DNA of 64,000 nucleotides, from the NCBI RefSeq assembly GCF_003046795.1, contig NZ_PZKN01000005.1:1-64000 (forward strand), in the 5' to 3' direction. The stretch comes from Desulfonatronum sp. SC1 (lineage in GTDB: Bacteria > Desulfobacterota > Desulfovibrionia > Desulfovibrionales > Desulfonatronaceae). Positions 17,310 through 26,688 of the stretch are shown piece by piece. The translations under genes and the position numbers were made by a program. Under the pieces are notes generated by a model. The model saw only the letters and a program-made list of their open reading frames with translations. It was not told the origin of the DNA and made no database searches. Within the stretch, counting starts at the first letter, position 1. Every line of letters starts with the position of its first letter.

Positions 17310-18571
17310 CCAATGCCCGCTGGCTGGACCCGGACACCCTGACCCTGCATGACGCCTGCCTTCGGGTCACGCCGGGATCTGACGGCGACCTGGAAATCCT
17401 GGACCGCCGCCCGCAATTCTCTGACAACCAGCAAGAATTGGACTGCGCCGGGAAGCTGGTAACCCGCTCCTTTGCCCTGGGCCACCATCACCTGTACTCC
17501 ACCTTTGCCCGGGGCATGCCCGCCCCGCCCCGCACGCCCACCAATTTTCCCGAGATTCTTGATCTGGTCTGGTGGCGACTGGACAAACGGCTGGATCTGC
17601 CCATGATCGAGGCCAGCGCCCTGGCCACGGCCCTGCTCTGCGCCAAGCGCGGGGTGACCTTTGTCGTGGATCACCACGCCTCCCCCTTTGCCGTGGAGGG
17701 CAGCCTGGAGACCATTGCCAAGGCCTTTGACGCCGTGGGGCTGGGGCATCTGCTGTGCTATGAAATGTCCTGCCGCGACGGCGAGGCGGTCAAGGAGGCC
17801 GGGCTGGCCGAGACCGAAGCCTACCTTGCATCGGGCCGGATCGGTCAGGTCGGGCTGCATGCCTCCTTTACCGTGGACGACGATCTGCTCGCCCGGGCCG
17901 TGGCCCTGGCCGAGAAATACCGGACCGGGCTGCACCTGCACGTGGCCGAGGATCCGGCGGACCAGAACCACTGTCTGGAGCAACACGGAAAACGGGTGGT
18001 CCAACGCCTGGCCGACGCCGGAGCCCTGACCTCGCCGTGCACTTTGCTGGCCCACTGCGTGCACCTGGACGACACTGAGCGGGAACTGCTGCGCCGCTCC
18101 CCGGTCTTCGTGGCCCAGGCCAGTGAATCCAATCTGAACAACAACGTCGGCCTGGGCCGCTACGACGACCTCGGCCCCCGGGTGATCCTGGGCACGGACG
18201 GAATGCACGTGGACATGCTCCGGGCCCTCAAGGCCGCCTTCATCGCCGGACAGAGCGCCGAAAGCCTGGACTTCCGCGAAGCCTACGACCGCCTGCGCCG
18301 CACCCACGAATTGATCCGCCGCGTCAACGCGCCGGGCGACGGCCCCAACAATCTGGTCATCCTGGACTACGACACGCCCACCCCCATGACCCCGGACAAC
18401 ATGCTCGGCCATTTCCTCTTCGGCCTGGAAGCCGTCCACGTGCATACGGTCATCGCCCAAGGCCGAATCGTGGTCGAAAACCGCCGTCTGGTCAGCCATG
18501 ACGAAGCGGACATTCTGGGCTATGGCCGGGAACAGGCCCAAAGGTTGTGGGAACGATTGGCGGACAGTTGA
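17294..18571 (+). CDS. ssnA: SsnA-type amidohydrolase
   Basis: SsnA belongs to the chlorohydrolase/guanine-deaminase group of metal-dependent hydrolases and is a marker of selenium-dependent molybdenum hydroxylase clusters. The 425-residue protein has the metal-binding motifs GHHHLYSTFARG, HLHVAEDP, LAHCVHLDD and GTDGMHVDM. A deamination or ring-opening step in purine breakdown is the likely role; the exact substrate is not proven. It overlaps the upstream hydroxylase gene, so the two are cotranscribed. Confidence 0.88.
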   Translation: MELLLTNARWLDPDTLTLHDACLRVTPGSDGDLEILDRRPQFSDNQQELDCAGKLVTRSFALGHHHLYSTFARGMPAPPRTPTNFPEILDLVWWRLDKRLDLPMIEASALATALLCAKRGVTFVVDHHASPFAVEGSLETIAKAFDAVGLGHLLCYEMSCRDGEAVKEAGLAETEAYLASGRIGQVGLHASFTVDDDLLARAVALAEKYRTGLHLHVAEDPADQNHCLEQHGKRVVQRLADAGALTSPCTLLAHCVHLDDTERELLRRSPVFVAQASESNLNNNVGLGRYDDLGPRVILGTDGMHVDMLRALKAAFIAGQSAESLDFREAYDRLRRTHELIRRVNAPGDGPNNLVILDYDTPTPMTPDNMLGHFLFGLEAVHVHTVIAQGRIVVENRRLVSHDEADILGYGREQAQRLWERLADS

Positions 18572-18687
18572 GAAATGCAGCATAGTGATCGATAATTCCA
18601 GCGTGGGGCTGGACATAAAAATCGCGTGAATCAACGCCACAACCGGAGAGTATTTCTGAACAGTCACATCTGAAATTGGAGGATCAT

Positions 18688-18915
18688 ATGGCCAAGGACT
18701 TTTTCGTCGTGGTCGAGAAAGATGAGGACGGCTTTTTTGTCGGTGAAGTTCCAAGCTTACGAGCCTGTTACGCGCAGGGACGAACCATGGAAGAGATGTT
18801 GCGCAACATCCAGGAAGTCATTGAGATGTGCATTGAAGAACCCTACTCGCAAAACGAATTCATTGGAGTCCAAAAGGTGAGCATTGATTATGAACCTTCC
18901 CATGCTCACGTCTGA
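18688..18915 (+). CDS. hicB: HicB-family antitoxin
   Basis: A 75-residue HicB-like protein (FFVVVEKDEDGFFVGEVPSLRACYAQGRTMEEMLRNI). This fold binds HicA and, in longer versions, DNA. The ATG at 18688 has GGAGGA upstream. It overlaps hicA by 26 bases. In this short form the usual C-terminal DNA-binding domain is absent or very small, so autoregulation may differ. Confidence 0.88.
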   Translation: MAKDFFVVVEKDEDGFFVGEVPSLRACYAQGRTMEEMLRNIQEVIEMCIEEPYSQNEFIGVQKVSIDYEPSHAHV

Positions 18916-19105
18916 AGAGGTTCTCAAGGCGCTGAAGAGGCAAGGCTTTTTGGTTGTCCGCCAGCGTGGCAGCCATGTCCGACTGCGTCATCAGGATGGA
19001 CGTACGGTAACAGTCCCTTCTCATTCCTGTCAGGATGTCGGCAAAGGCCTGTTAAGGAAAATCCTGAGAGATGCCGAGCTTTCCTTTGACGATCTGTTGA
19101 AATGA
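18890..19105 (+). CDS. hicA: HicA-family mRNA interferase toxin
   Basis: A 71-residue HicA toxin with the double-stranded-RNA-binding-like fold: VLKALKRQGFLVVRQRGSHVRLRH holds the catalytic histidine in GSH, followed by VTVPSHS. HicA cleaves mRNA when freed from HicB. The ATG at 18890 has AAGGTGAG at proper spacing; an upstream TTG (18884) and a later ATG (18902) are alternatives. The antitoxin-first order is one of the two known arrangements. Confidence 0.88.
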   Translation: MNLPMLTSEEVLKALKRQGFLVVRQRGSHVRLRHQDGRTVTVPSHSCQDVGKGLLRKILRDAELSFDDLLK

Positions 19106-19147
19106 GAAGGAAAATTTTGATTACCAGCCGAGTAGCTGAATAGAGAA

Positions 19148-21886
19148 ATGACCATGGACCGCTTCCACCCCATCCCCCACGACCAACTTCTGGCTTCCAT
19201 GCTCGACGAACTCGAGCACGGACAAATCCTGGGCATTCCCAAAGGCTGTTTCTTTCGGCCAAGCCCCGAAGATCCCTTCACCACGACCCGCTACGGCCAA
19301 CGCCTGGAAACGCCCATCGGCGCGGCCGCCGGGCCGCATACCCAGTTGGCCCGCAACCTGGTGGCCGCCTGGCTGTGCGGGGGACGGTATCTGGAATTGA
19401 AGACCGTTCAGATTCTGGACGAACTGACCCTGGCCAGACCGTGCATCGACATGCGCGACGAGGGTTACAACTGCGAATGGTCCCAGGAACTCAAGCTGGA
19501 GCAGTCCTTTGACGAGTACCTGCACGGCCTGCTGCTGATCCTGGCCCTGCGCCGAAAAATGAATTTTTCCGCCGGCGAGGACGGACGCGATCCCGGTTTC
19601 ATCCTGAACATGAGCGCGGGGTACGATCTGGCCGGGATTACCAGTCCGGCCATGACCCGCTTCCTGGACCGCATGGCCCACTGTCCGGAGGACATGGCCG
19701 AGGCCGCGACGCGCTTGTCCCGCGTCTGCCCCGAACTGGCCGAAGTGGACCTGCCCGACGGGGTCAGCACCAGCCTGACCATCTCCACCATGCACGGCTG
19801 CCCCCCGGACGAGATCCAGCGCATTGCCCTGCATTTCATCGAGGACCGGGGGCTGCACACCACCTTGAAGCTCAACCCCACTCTGCTCGGGCCGGAACGG
19901 GTCCGCGCCCTGCTCCAGGGACTGGGCTGGGACCTGGAGGTGCCGGATGCGGTTTTCGCCAAGGATCTGTCACTGGATCAGGCCCTGCCCATCATCCGCT
20001 CCCTGTCCGCCGCGGCCCGCAAGCGGGGCGTGGAGTTCAACCTCAAGCTGACCAACACCCTGCCCTGCGTGAACCGCTCGGCCTTGCCCGAGGCGGAACA
20101 GCAGGTCTATTGCAGCGGCCGCCCCCTGCATCCCCTGGCCGTACACGTCGCCTTGCTGCTGCGGGAACACCTGGGAGGGCAACAGGACTCCAAACCGGAG
20201 AATACCGGAGCAAACGTCGAAGGCTGTCCGCCCATATCCTTCTGCGCCGGGGCCGACGCCTTCAACATTCCGGACCTGTTGGCAGCAGGACTGGGACCGG
20301 TGACCACATGCAGCGACCTGCTCAAACCCGGCGGTTACGCCCGATTGCGTCAATACCTGGACATTCTGATGGAACGGGTGGCCGCTGCCGGAGCCGGAAG
20401 TCTGGAGCAATGGCAAGCCCGCGGCCCAGGCATCGCCGCCTACGCCCGGACCACGGCCACGGCCTACCGCTATGCCAAAAAGGCCAAGCCCCATGCGGAC
20501 GTAAAAATCCCCCGCCCCTTGCCCCGCCGGGACTGCTTCACCGCGCCCTGCGTCTCTGTCTGCGCCGCTGGGCAGGACATTCCGGCCTACCTGGGCCACC
20601 TGGCGCAAAACGCCCCCCAGGCCGCGCTGGCCACCATCCGGGCCACCAACCCTCTGGCCCATCATCTGGGCCTGGCCTGCGACGCCTTGTGCCGCAATCG
20701 CTGCACACGGGGCAATATTGACGCGCCCCTGCGCATCCGGGAGGCCAAGGCCGCGACGGCCCGCATAGGAGGATATGCTTCAGCGAGTTCACCTGACCAC
20801 TCGCGAGCCGCTAGCCAAGCCTCCGTGGCAGTTCACGGCCTGGACGCCCGGAGCGTTAGTTGCGCCGGGATACTGATTCAGGCCGGAGTGGACGTGGCCC
20901 TGCTCGTACCGGAGAACGCCCTCCAAGCGGATGAGGCCACACCCGCCAAACGCGCCCTGCTCGCGGACATCGCGGATATGGCCGTCTTAAGCCAATCAAA
21001 CACTCCCCAGAACGAGACACTGTACGGGGCCATGGTCGTCATTGAGAGTGCAACCCAGGATCCTCATAAATGTGACCATATCTTCACCTTTGACGCCCCC
21101 CTGCCCACCGGTCCCGCCGGCCTGCCCAAGGCCGTGGCCATGGGCCGCGAGGCCGCGCAAGTCTATTTACGATCCAGAGGCTTCAGTCCACGGCTTACGC
21201 CTCGCCCCGACGCCGACGTTGCACCCCTGCGCCTGGCCCGGCATGTCCGCGATTTCGGCCCATACGCCGATCCTGATTCCGGGTCTCGGAAAGTCACCGA
21301 CGACGAGGCCATGCCCTTGGAGGCCGCCCGCTGCCTGCGCTGCGACAGTCTGTGTGAAATCTGCGTCACGGTCTGCCCCAACCGGGCCATCGTGGCTCTG
21401 CCGTCCTTTCTCGGCCCCATTGCCAGGGGGAAAGTCCACCGCGGCCCGGACGGTAAGCCCGCCCTCCGCATCACGGAAAACCGCCCCCTGGCCGACTGCA
21501 CCCAGATCGTGATCCTGGCCGACGTCTGCAACACCTGCGGCAACTGCGCCACCTTCTGCCCCTCTTCCGGAGCGCCCTTCAGCGACAAGCCGCGCATTCA
21601 CCTGACCAGATCCAGCTTCGAGGACGAGCAAAACGGCTATTTCCCGGCCACCCAGGACCGAATGGAAATCCTGCATCACGGCACCCCGGCCAGTCTGATC
21701 CGCACCGCCGAAGGCCTGCGCTACGAAAGCAATTCTTTGACCCTCACCCTCAACCCGGATACGTTGAGCCCCATTGATGCCGACCTGCCCCCGAACTCGA
21801 ACCAGGCCGACCTTGAACCAGCCATGGAGGCGGGATTGCTGTTCACCATGATTATGAGGTCGAAACTGGGGATGTTTGCAACATGA
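19148..21886 (+). CDS. ygfK: YgfK-type oxidoreductase with a collapsed FAD/NADPH domain
   Basis: YgfK is the iron-sulfur flavoprotein of selenium-linked purine clusters; relatives are about 1,030 residues, this one 912. The N-terminal part is a dihydropyrimidine-dehydrogenase/PreA-like FMN barrel (TPIGAAAGPHTQLARNLVAA). A GltD-type iron-sulfur region follows (CVSVCAAGQDIPAYLGHL ... CRNRCTRGN). The next domain should bind FAD and NADPH, but the GxGPAG loop is replaced by VAVHGLDARSV at residue 560, and the domain is only about 135 residues. Two [4Fe-4S] motifs remain at the end (CLRCDSLCEICVTVCP from residue 729, CNTCGNCATFCP from 794). Electrons probably do not enter from NADPH through this chain. 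Confidence 0.85.
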   Translation: MTMDRFHPIPHDQLLASMLDELEHGQILGIPKGCFFRPSPEDPFTTTRYGQRLETPIGAAAGPHTQLARNLVAAWLCGGRYLELKTVQILDELTLARPCIDMRDEGYNCEWSQELKLEQSFDEYLHGLLLILALRRKMNFSAGEDGRDPGFILNMSAGYDLAGITSPAMTRFLDRMAHCPEDMAEAATRLSRVCPELAEVDLPDGVSTSLTISTMHGCPPDEIQRIALHFIEDRGLHTTLKLNPTLLGPERVRALLQGLGWDLEVPDAVFAKDLSLDQALPIIRSLSAAARKRGVEFNLKLTNTLPCVNRSALPEAEQQVYCSGRPLHPLAVHVALLLREHLGGQQDSKPENTGANVEGCPPISFCAGADAFNIPDLLAAGLGPVTTCSDLLKPGGYARLRQYLDILMERVAAAGAGSLEQWQARGPGIAAYARTTATAYRYAKKAKPHADVKIPRPLPRRDCFTAPCVSVCAAGQDIPAYLGHLAQNAPQAALATIRATNPLAHHLGLACDALCRNRCTRGNIDAPLRIREAKAATARIGGYASASSPDHSRAASQASVAVHGLDARSVSCAGILIQAGVDVALLVPENALQADEATPAKRALLADIADMAVLSQSNTPQNETLYGAMVVIESATQDPHKCDHIFTFDAPLPTGPAGLPKAVAMGREAAQVYLRSRGFSPRLTPRPDADVAPLRLARHVRDFGPYADPDSGSRKVTDDEAMPLEAARCLRCDSLCEICVTVCPNRAIVALPSFLGPIARGKVHRGPDGKPALRITENRPLADCTQIVILADVCNTCGNCATFCPSSGAPFSDKPRIHLTRSSFEDEQNGYFPATQDRMEILHHGTPASLIRTAEGLRYESNSLTLTLNPDTLSPIDADLPPNSNQADLEPAMEAGLLFTMIMRSKLGMFAT

Positions 21887-21993
21887 ATAGCGCTTTTTTT
21901 TCAGAGAAACACTATCAACAAGCAAAGGCGTTCGGATTACAGAGTAAAGAGACGAACGAACAGCATCCTACTTGAATTTTCTCACGCATTCTC

Positions 21994-22950
21994 ATGCTCC
22001 CATCCAATATACCAACTTCCCCAACCATCCTCATCCGCGGAGCCGGAGACCTGGCAACCGGCGTCGCCTTGGAGCTGTACGAGGCCGGTCTGCGGCATCT
22101 GCTTTTATTGGAAAGGGATCGCCCATTGGCCGTGCGGCGGCTGGTGGCGTTTTCCGAGGCGGTTTTTGAGGATCGGGTTGACGTGGAGGGGATTGCAGCC
22201 TTTCGGATCGACGCTCCGGACCAAGCCGTGGTAGCCTGGGCCAAGGGCGAGATTCCGGTTCTTGTTGATCCGGACATGGCCTGCCTGAAGCAGTTCCAGC
22301 CCCGGATTGTCCCCCAAGTCTTGATTGACGCCCTACTGGCCAAGCGCAACACCGGGGTGCATCGCGGCTTGGCTCCTCTGGTCATCGGGCTGGGGCCGGG
22401 CTTCATCGCCGGAAAGGACGTCCACTGCGTAGTGGAAACCCATCGCGGGCATGGCCTCGGGGAAATCCGCTATACCGGCTCGGCCTTTCCGAACACTGGC
22501 ATTCCGGGCCCGGTGCTGGGCAAGTCTCTGGAGCGGCTTTTGCGTGCGCCCCGGGACGGCGTCTTTACCGCTTGCCGGGCCATCGGCGACATGATCCAGG
22601 AGGAGGAGACCGTGGGCCAGGTGGAAGCGCACGGGACCATCGCCCCGGTGACGGCTCAGACTTCCGGGGTGATTCGAGGCCTGCTGCGCTCCGGCGTCAT
22701 GGTCGAAAAAGGTTTGAAACTTGGGGATGTTGACCCAAGAGGCGAAACATGGCGTTGCCGCCGCGTCTCGGACAAGGCCAGGGCCGTGGGCCGGGGCGTG
22801 CTGCAAGCCGTTCGCGCTCATCTGGACGGCCTCCGGGCCGGGACCGTTCCCGAGCTTGAGCCTCGCCTTAAGCCTGATTCGGGCCAGACCCCGCCGAAGT
22901 CCCATCCTGAACCATCAATCGTACCCATCCATCTCGGGAGAACCGGATGA
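21994..22950 (+). CDS. yqeB: YqeB family selenium-dependent molybdenum hydroxylase accessory protein
   Basis: A 318-residue member of the YqeB (EF2563) family, known from comparative genomics as a partner of selenium-dependent molybdenum hydroxylases and SelD. It begins with a Rossmann-like motif (ILIRGAGDLATGVALELYEAG) and has the family core GLGPGFIAGKDVHCVVETHRGH and GPVLGKSLERLLRAP. It is thought to act in maturation of the hydroxylase; the chemistry is unknown. The stop overlaps the start of xdhA by four bases. Confidence 0.9.
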   Translation: MLPSNIPTSPTILIRGAGDLATGVALELYEAGLRHLLLLERDRPLAVRRLVAFSEAVFEDRVDVEGIAAFRIDAPDQAVVAWAKGEIPVLVDPDMACLKQFQPRIVPQVLIDALLAKRNTGVHRGLAPLVIGLGPGFIAGKDVHCVVETHRGHGLGEIRYTGSAFPNTGIPGPVLGKSLERLLRAPRDGVFTACRAIGDMIQEEETVGQVEAHGTIAPVTAQTSGVIRGLLRSGVMVEKGLKLGDVDPRGETWRCRRVSDKARAVGRGVLQAVRAHLDGLRAGTVPELEPRLKPDSGQTPPKSHPEPSIVPIHLGRTG

Positions 22951-25238
22951 GCATCGGACAACCCGTCAAGCGTCTGGACGCCGAGGCCAAGGTCACGGGC
23001 CGGGCCCGGTACACCGAGGACCTGCTCCCAACGGGCATACTCTCGGCCGTGTATATCCGAAGCACCGTGGCCCACGGCAGGGTCGTGGCCATGGATGTTT
23101 CCGCTGCCCTGGCCCTGCCCGGCGTGGAGGCCGTTTTCACCCATGCCGACGTGCCCAAGCTACTCTTCGCTCCGGCCGGCCATCCTTACTCCCTGGACCC
23201 GGCACACGCCGACGTGGCCGACCGGTTGCTGCTCACCGAGCATGTCCGCTTTCACGGCGACGAGATCGGCGTGGTGGTGGCCCGGGACGAACTCACGGCC
23301 CAACGCGCCGCGGCTCTGGTCGCGGTATCCTACGAGGAACTCCCGGTGCTCACCGATCCACGGGAGGCCATGGTCGACGGGGCTCCGGCCATCCATCCCG
23401 GCGGCAATATCGTCAAGCAAACCGGATTCAGCGTGGGCGGGGACGTGGATGCGCTCCTTGCCCAGGCCGACGTGGTGGTGGAGGGCGAGTACCAGACCCC
23501 GGTGACCCAGCATTGCCACATGGAACCCGTGGTGGCCCACGCCTATATGGAGGACATGGACCGGATCACCGTGGTTACCTCCACCCAGATCCCGCACATC
23601 TGCCGCCGGGTTGTGGGCCAGGCCCTGGGCATGGACTGGAGCCGGGTGCGGATCGTCAAGCCGTATGTGGGCGGCGGGTTCGGAGCCAAGCAGGACGTGC
23701 TCCTGGAGCCCATGGTCGCCTTTCTGGCCTGGAAGCTGGGCCGACCGGTACGCATGGCCCTGACCCGTGAGGAAAGCATGATCACCCGCACCCGCCATGC
23801 CATGCGCATCCGGACCAGGGCGGGTTTTGCACGGGACGGGCGGCTGCTGGTCATGGACATGGACGCCGTTTCCAACACCGGAGGCTACGCCTCCCACGGC
23901 CATTCCGTGGTCTCCGCGGGCGGGGGCAAGCTGTGCAGCATGTATCCCCACGCCGCGGTGCGCTTCCAGGCGGCCACGGTTTACACCAATCTGCCCATTG
24001 CCGGAGCCATGCGCGGCTACGGTTCGCCCCAGATCATCTTTGCCTGCGAATGTCTGCTGGAGGATGCGGCCAGGGCCCTGGACATGGATCCCCTGGACCT
24101 GCGCCTGATCAATGCCGGTCGCCCCGGAGACGTCAACCCGCGCTCGGGAAAACCCATCGAAACCCACGGCCTGGCCGACTGTCTGCGCCTGGGCCGGGAG
24201 CGGTTCCGCTGGGACGAACGGAGGGCCGCGGCCCAGGCCACTCAAGCTGACCCGGAAACACGCCGCGGCTTGGGCGTGGCCTGTTTCAGCTTCAATTCCG
24301 GGGTCTACCCCGTGGGCGTGGAAATTTCCGGGGTCCGCCTGACCCTGGCCCAGGACGGCTGCGTGACGCTCCAGTCCGGGGCCACGGAAATCGGCCAGGG
24401 CGCGGACACGGTCTTCGCCCAGATGGCCGCTTCGGTCCTGGACCTGCCCGTGACCTCGATGCGCGTGGTCTCCACCCAGGATACGGACGTGACGCCCTTT
24501 GATCCCGGGGCCTTTGCCTCCCGCCAGACCTACGTGGTCGGCCCGGCAGTCAAGGCCGCGGCCCTGGAACTGCTGGATCGAATTCTGAACCATGCGGCGC
24601 TGATGACCGGTTATCCGGCGCATGCCCTTGCGTTGCAGTCCGGCTTCGTGGTCGCGGCCCGTCAGCCCTCCCGGATATTCATGAGCCTGAACGAACTGGC
24701 CCTGGACGCCTATTATCATAAGGATCGGGGCGGCCAGCTCACCGCGGAGCGCTCGGTCAAGACCCGGTCCAACGCACCCTCCTTCGGCTGCACCTTCGTG
24801 GAAGTGGAGGTGGACATCCCGCTGTGCCGGGTCCGGGTCACGGATATCCTCAACGTCCACGACTGCGGCGTGGTCATCAACCCGGTCACGGCCCGGGGCC
24901 AGGCCCAGGGCGGCATGGCCATGGGAATAGGCTGGGCGTTATATGAAGAGCTGCTGGTGGACCCGCGCACCGGCCGGGTGCGCAACAACAACCTGCTGGA
25001 CTATAAAATGCCCACCTTCCTGGACCTGCCCGACCTGGACGTGGCCTTTGTCCAAACCGCCGAGCCCTCCGGGGGCTTCGGCAACAAATCCCTGGGCGAA
25101 CCGCCCCTGCTCTCCCCCGGCCCGGCCATTCGCAACGCGATCTGGGACGCCACCGGCGTCAAGGCCGACTTCATCCCCCTCACCCCCAAGGCCCTGTTCC
25201 CGCTGTTCCGGGACGCCGGGTTGCTGGGACCGCGCTGA
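22947..25238 (+). CDS. xdhA: xanthine dehydrogenase molybdopterin-binding subunit
   Basis: The large subunit of a three-part xanthine-dehydrogenase-like enzyme, 763 residues. It begins SIGQPVKRLDAEAKVTGRARYTED, has the molybdopterin motifs YVGGGFGAKQDVLLEP, AMRGYGSPQIIFACE and ATEIGQGADTVFAQ, and the catalytic glutamate in NKSLGEPPLLSPGPAIRNA. It oxidises N-heterocycles with water as the oxygen source. It is the first gene of xdhA-xdhB-xdhC, with 11 bases to xdhB. The exact purine or other ring substrate cannot be told from these motifs. Confidence 0.93.
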   Translation: MSIGQPVKRLDAEAKVTGRARYTEDLLPTGILSAVYIRSTVAHGRVVAMDVSAALALPGVEAVFTHADVPKLLFAPAGHPYSLDPAHADVADRLLLTEHVRFHGDEIGVVVARDELTAQRAAALVAVSYEELPVLTDPREAMVDGAPAIHPGGNIVKQTGFSVGGDVDALLAQADVVVEGEYQTPVTQHCHMEPVVAHAYMEDMDRITVVTSTQIPHICRRVVGQALGMDWSRVRIVKPYVGGGFGAKQDVLLEPMVAFLAWKLGRPVRMALTREESMITRTRHAMRIRTRAGFARDGRLLVMDMDAVSNTGGYASHGHSVVSAGGGKLCSMYPHAAVRFQAATVYTNLPIAGAMRGYGSPQIIFACECLLEDAARALDMDPLDLRLINAGRPGDVNPRSGKPIETHGLADCLRLGRERFRWDERRAAAQATQADPETRRGLGVACFSFNSGVYPVGVEISGVRLTLAQDGCVTLQSGATEIGQGADTVFAQMAASVLDLPVTSMRVVSTQDTDVTPFDPGAFASRQTYVVGPAVKAAALELLDRILNHAALMTGYPAHALALQSGFVVAARQPSRIFMSLNELALDAYYHKDRGGQLTAERSVKTRSNAPSFGCTFVEVEVDIPLCRVRVTDILNVHDCGVVINPVTARGQAQGGMAMGIGWALYEELLVDPRTGRVRNNNLLDYKMPTFLDLPDLDVAFVQTAEPSGGFGNKSLGEPPLLSPGPAIRNAIWDATGVKADFIPLTPKALFPLFRDAGLLGPR

Positions 25239-25249
25239 GGACATCCGCC

Positions 25250-26179
25250 ATGTACGCCTTTGAATCCTATCATCGCGCCCAAAGCCTGACCGAGGCCGTG
25301 GAGCTGCTGGCCGCGAATCCGTTCGCCCGGCCCATGGCCGGGGGGACCGACATCCTGGTTCGGTTGCGGGAAAGGCACAAGGAATACGCCGAGATCGTGG
25401 ACATCCACGACCTGCCGGAGCTGGAGGGCATCACCGAGGATCGCGGCGAACTGCGCATCGGTTCGGGCACGACCTTTGCCGCGCTGATGGCCTCGCCCCT
25501 GGCGGCCCGCCTGGCCCCGATGCTCATCGAGGCCGCGGGCTGGGTGGCCGGGCCGCAGATCCGCAATACGGCCACCATTGGCGGAAACATCTGCAACGGC
25601 TCGGCCTGCGCTGATTCCGCGGCCCCGCTGTTGATCCTCAACGCCCACCTGGACCTGATCGGCCCGGAAGGCGAACGGCTGATCCCCCTGCGCGGATTTC
25701 ACCTCGGTCCGGGCCGGGTGGAGCTGCGCCAAGGAGAAATCCTGCGCTCGGTCCGGATCAAGCCCGAACCGGGTCAAGGCCAGACCCTGGGCCTGGGCAC
25801 GGCCTACGTCAAGTATTCCATGCGCCAGGCCATGGACATCGCCACCATCGGCTGCGGCGCGGGTATTCGCCTGCGAGACGGACAATCGGAGAGGCGCGAG
25901 AGGATCGTGGACGAACTGCGCCTGGCCTTCACCGTGGCCGCACCCACCCCGGTGCGTTGCCCGGCCGCAGAAGCCGCGGCCAAAGGCCTGCCTCTGGACG
26001 AGGCCATCCAGGCCGCCCTCGCGGTCCTGGATCATGACGTCTCCCCTCGCACCTCCTGGCGGGCGGCGGGAGATTTCCGGATGCACATCATCCGCACCCT
26101 GACCGGGCGCATGATCCGCACCGCCGCGGAACGCTACGCCAAGCACGTCGCCAAACACTTCGAGGTCCGGACATGCTGA
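25250..26179 (+). CDS. xdhB: xanthine dehydrogenase FAD-binding subunit
   Basis: A 309-residue CO-dehydrogenase-flavoprotein-type subunit: the FAD motifs [13 protein letters not shown] and [20 protein letters not shown] are present. It passes electrons from the iron-sulfur subunit to the final acceptor. It overlaps xdhC by seven bases. The C-terminal domain ([14 protein letters not shown]) is complete. Confidence 0.93.
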   Translation: MYAFESYHRAQSLTEAVELLAANPFARPMAGGTDILVRLRERHKEYAEIVDIHDLPELEGITEDRGELRIGSGTTFAALMASPLAARLAPMLIEAAGWVAGPQIRNTATIGGNICNGSACADSAAPLLILNAHLDLIGPEGERLIPLRGFHLGPGRVELRQGEILRSVRIKPEPGQGQTLGLGTAYVKYSMRQAMDIATIGCGAGIRLRDGQSERRERIVDELRLAFTVAAPTPVRCPAAEAAAKGLPLDEAIQAALAVLDHDVSPRTSWRAAGDFRMHIIRTLTGRMIRTAAERYAKHVAKHFEVRTC

Positions 26180-26688
26180 CCATCTCCTGCGCCATTAATG
26201 ATCGCCCCTACGAACTGACCATCGATCCCCGGGCCTCACTCCTGGATATGCTCCGGGACCAGGGCCTGACCAGCGTCAAACAAGGCTGTGGCATGGGCGA
26301 GTGCGGGGCCTGCACCGTGCTGGTGGACGACGTGGCCGTGAACGCCTGCCTGTATCTGGCGACCTGGGTTCACGGCAAACGCATCCGCACCGTGGAGGGG
26401 GAGGTGAAAAACGGCCAACTATCCCCGGTCCAGCAAGCCTACGTGGATGCCGGGGCCGTGCAGTGCGGGTTCTGCACCCCGGGGCTGATCATGACCACCA
26501 CCGCCTTTGTGGAGTCCTGCCGCGACAATATCCGCAATCCGGAAGACATCACTCCAGAAGACATCCGGCGGGCCCATGCCGGAAACCTCTGCCGCTGCAC
26601 GGGCTACGACACCATTGTCCAGGCCGTGCGCCAATCCCTCGGCCAGCCCGCCTCATCACAAGATATCACCAAGTCCTCGCCGCCTTGA
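26173..26688 (+). CDS. xdhC: xanthine dehydrogenase [2Fe-2S] subunit
   Basis: A 171-residue small subunit with two [2Fe-2S] clusters: C39, C44, C47 and C59 ([10 protein letters not shown]) and the helical cluster CGFCTPG ... CRCTGYD. It carries electrons from the molybdenum site to FAD. Its stop codon shares bases with the TTG start of yqeC, so translation is probably coupled. Confidence 0.93.
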   Translation: MLTISCAINDRPYELTIDPRASLLDMLRDQGLTSVKQGCGMGECGACTVLVDDVAVNACLYLATWVHGKRIRTVEGEVKNGQLSPVQQAYVDAGAVQCGFCTPGLIMTTTAFVESCRDNIRNPEDITPEDIRRAHAGNLCRCTGYDTIVQAVRQSLGQPASSQDITKSSPP

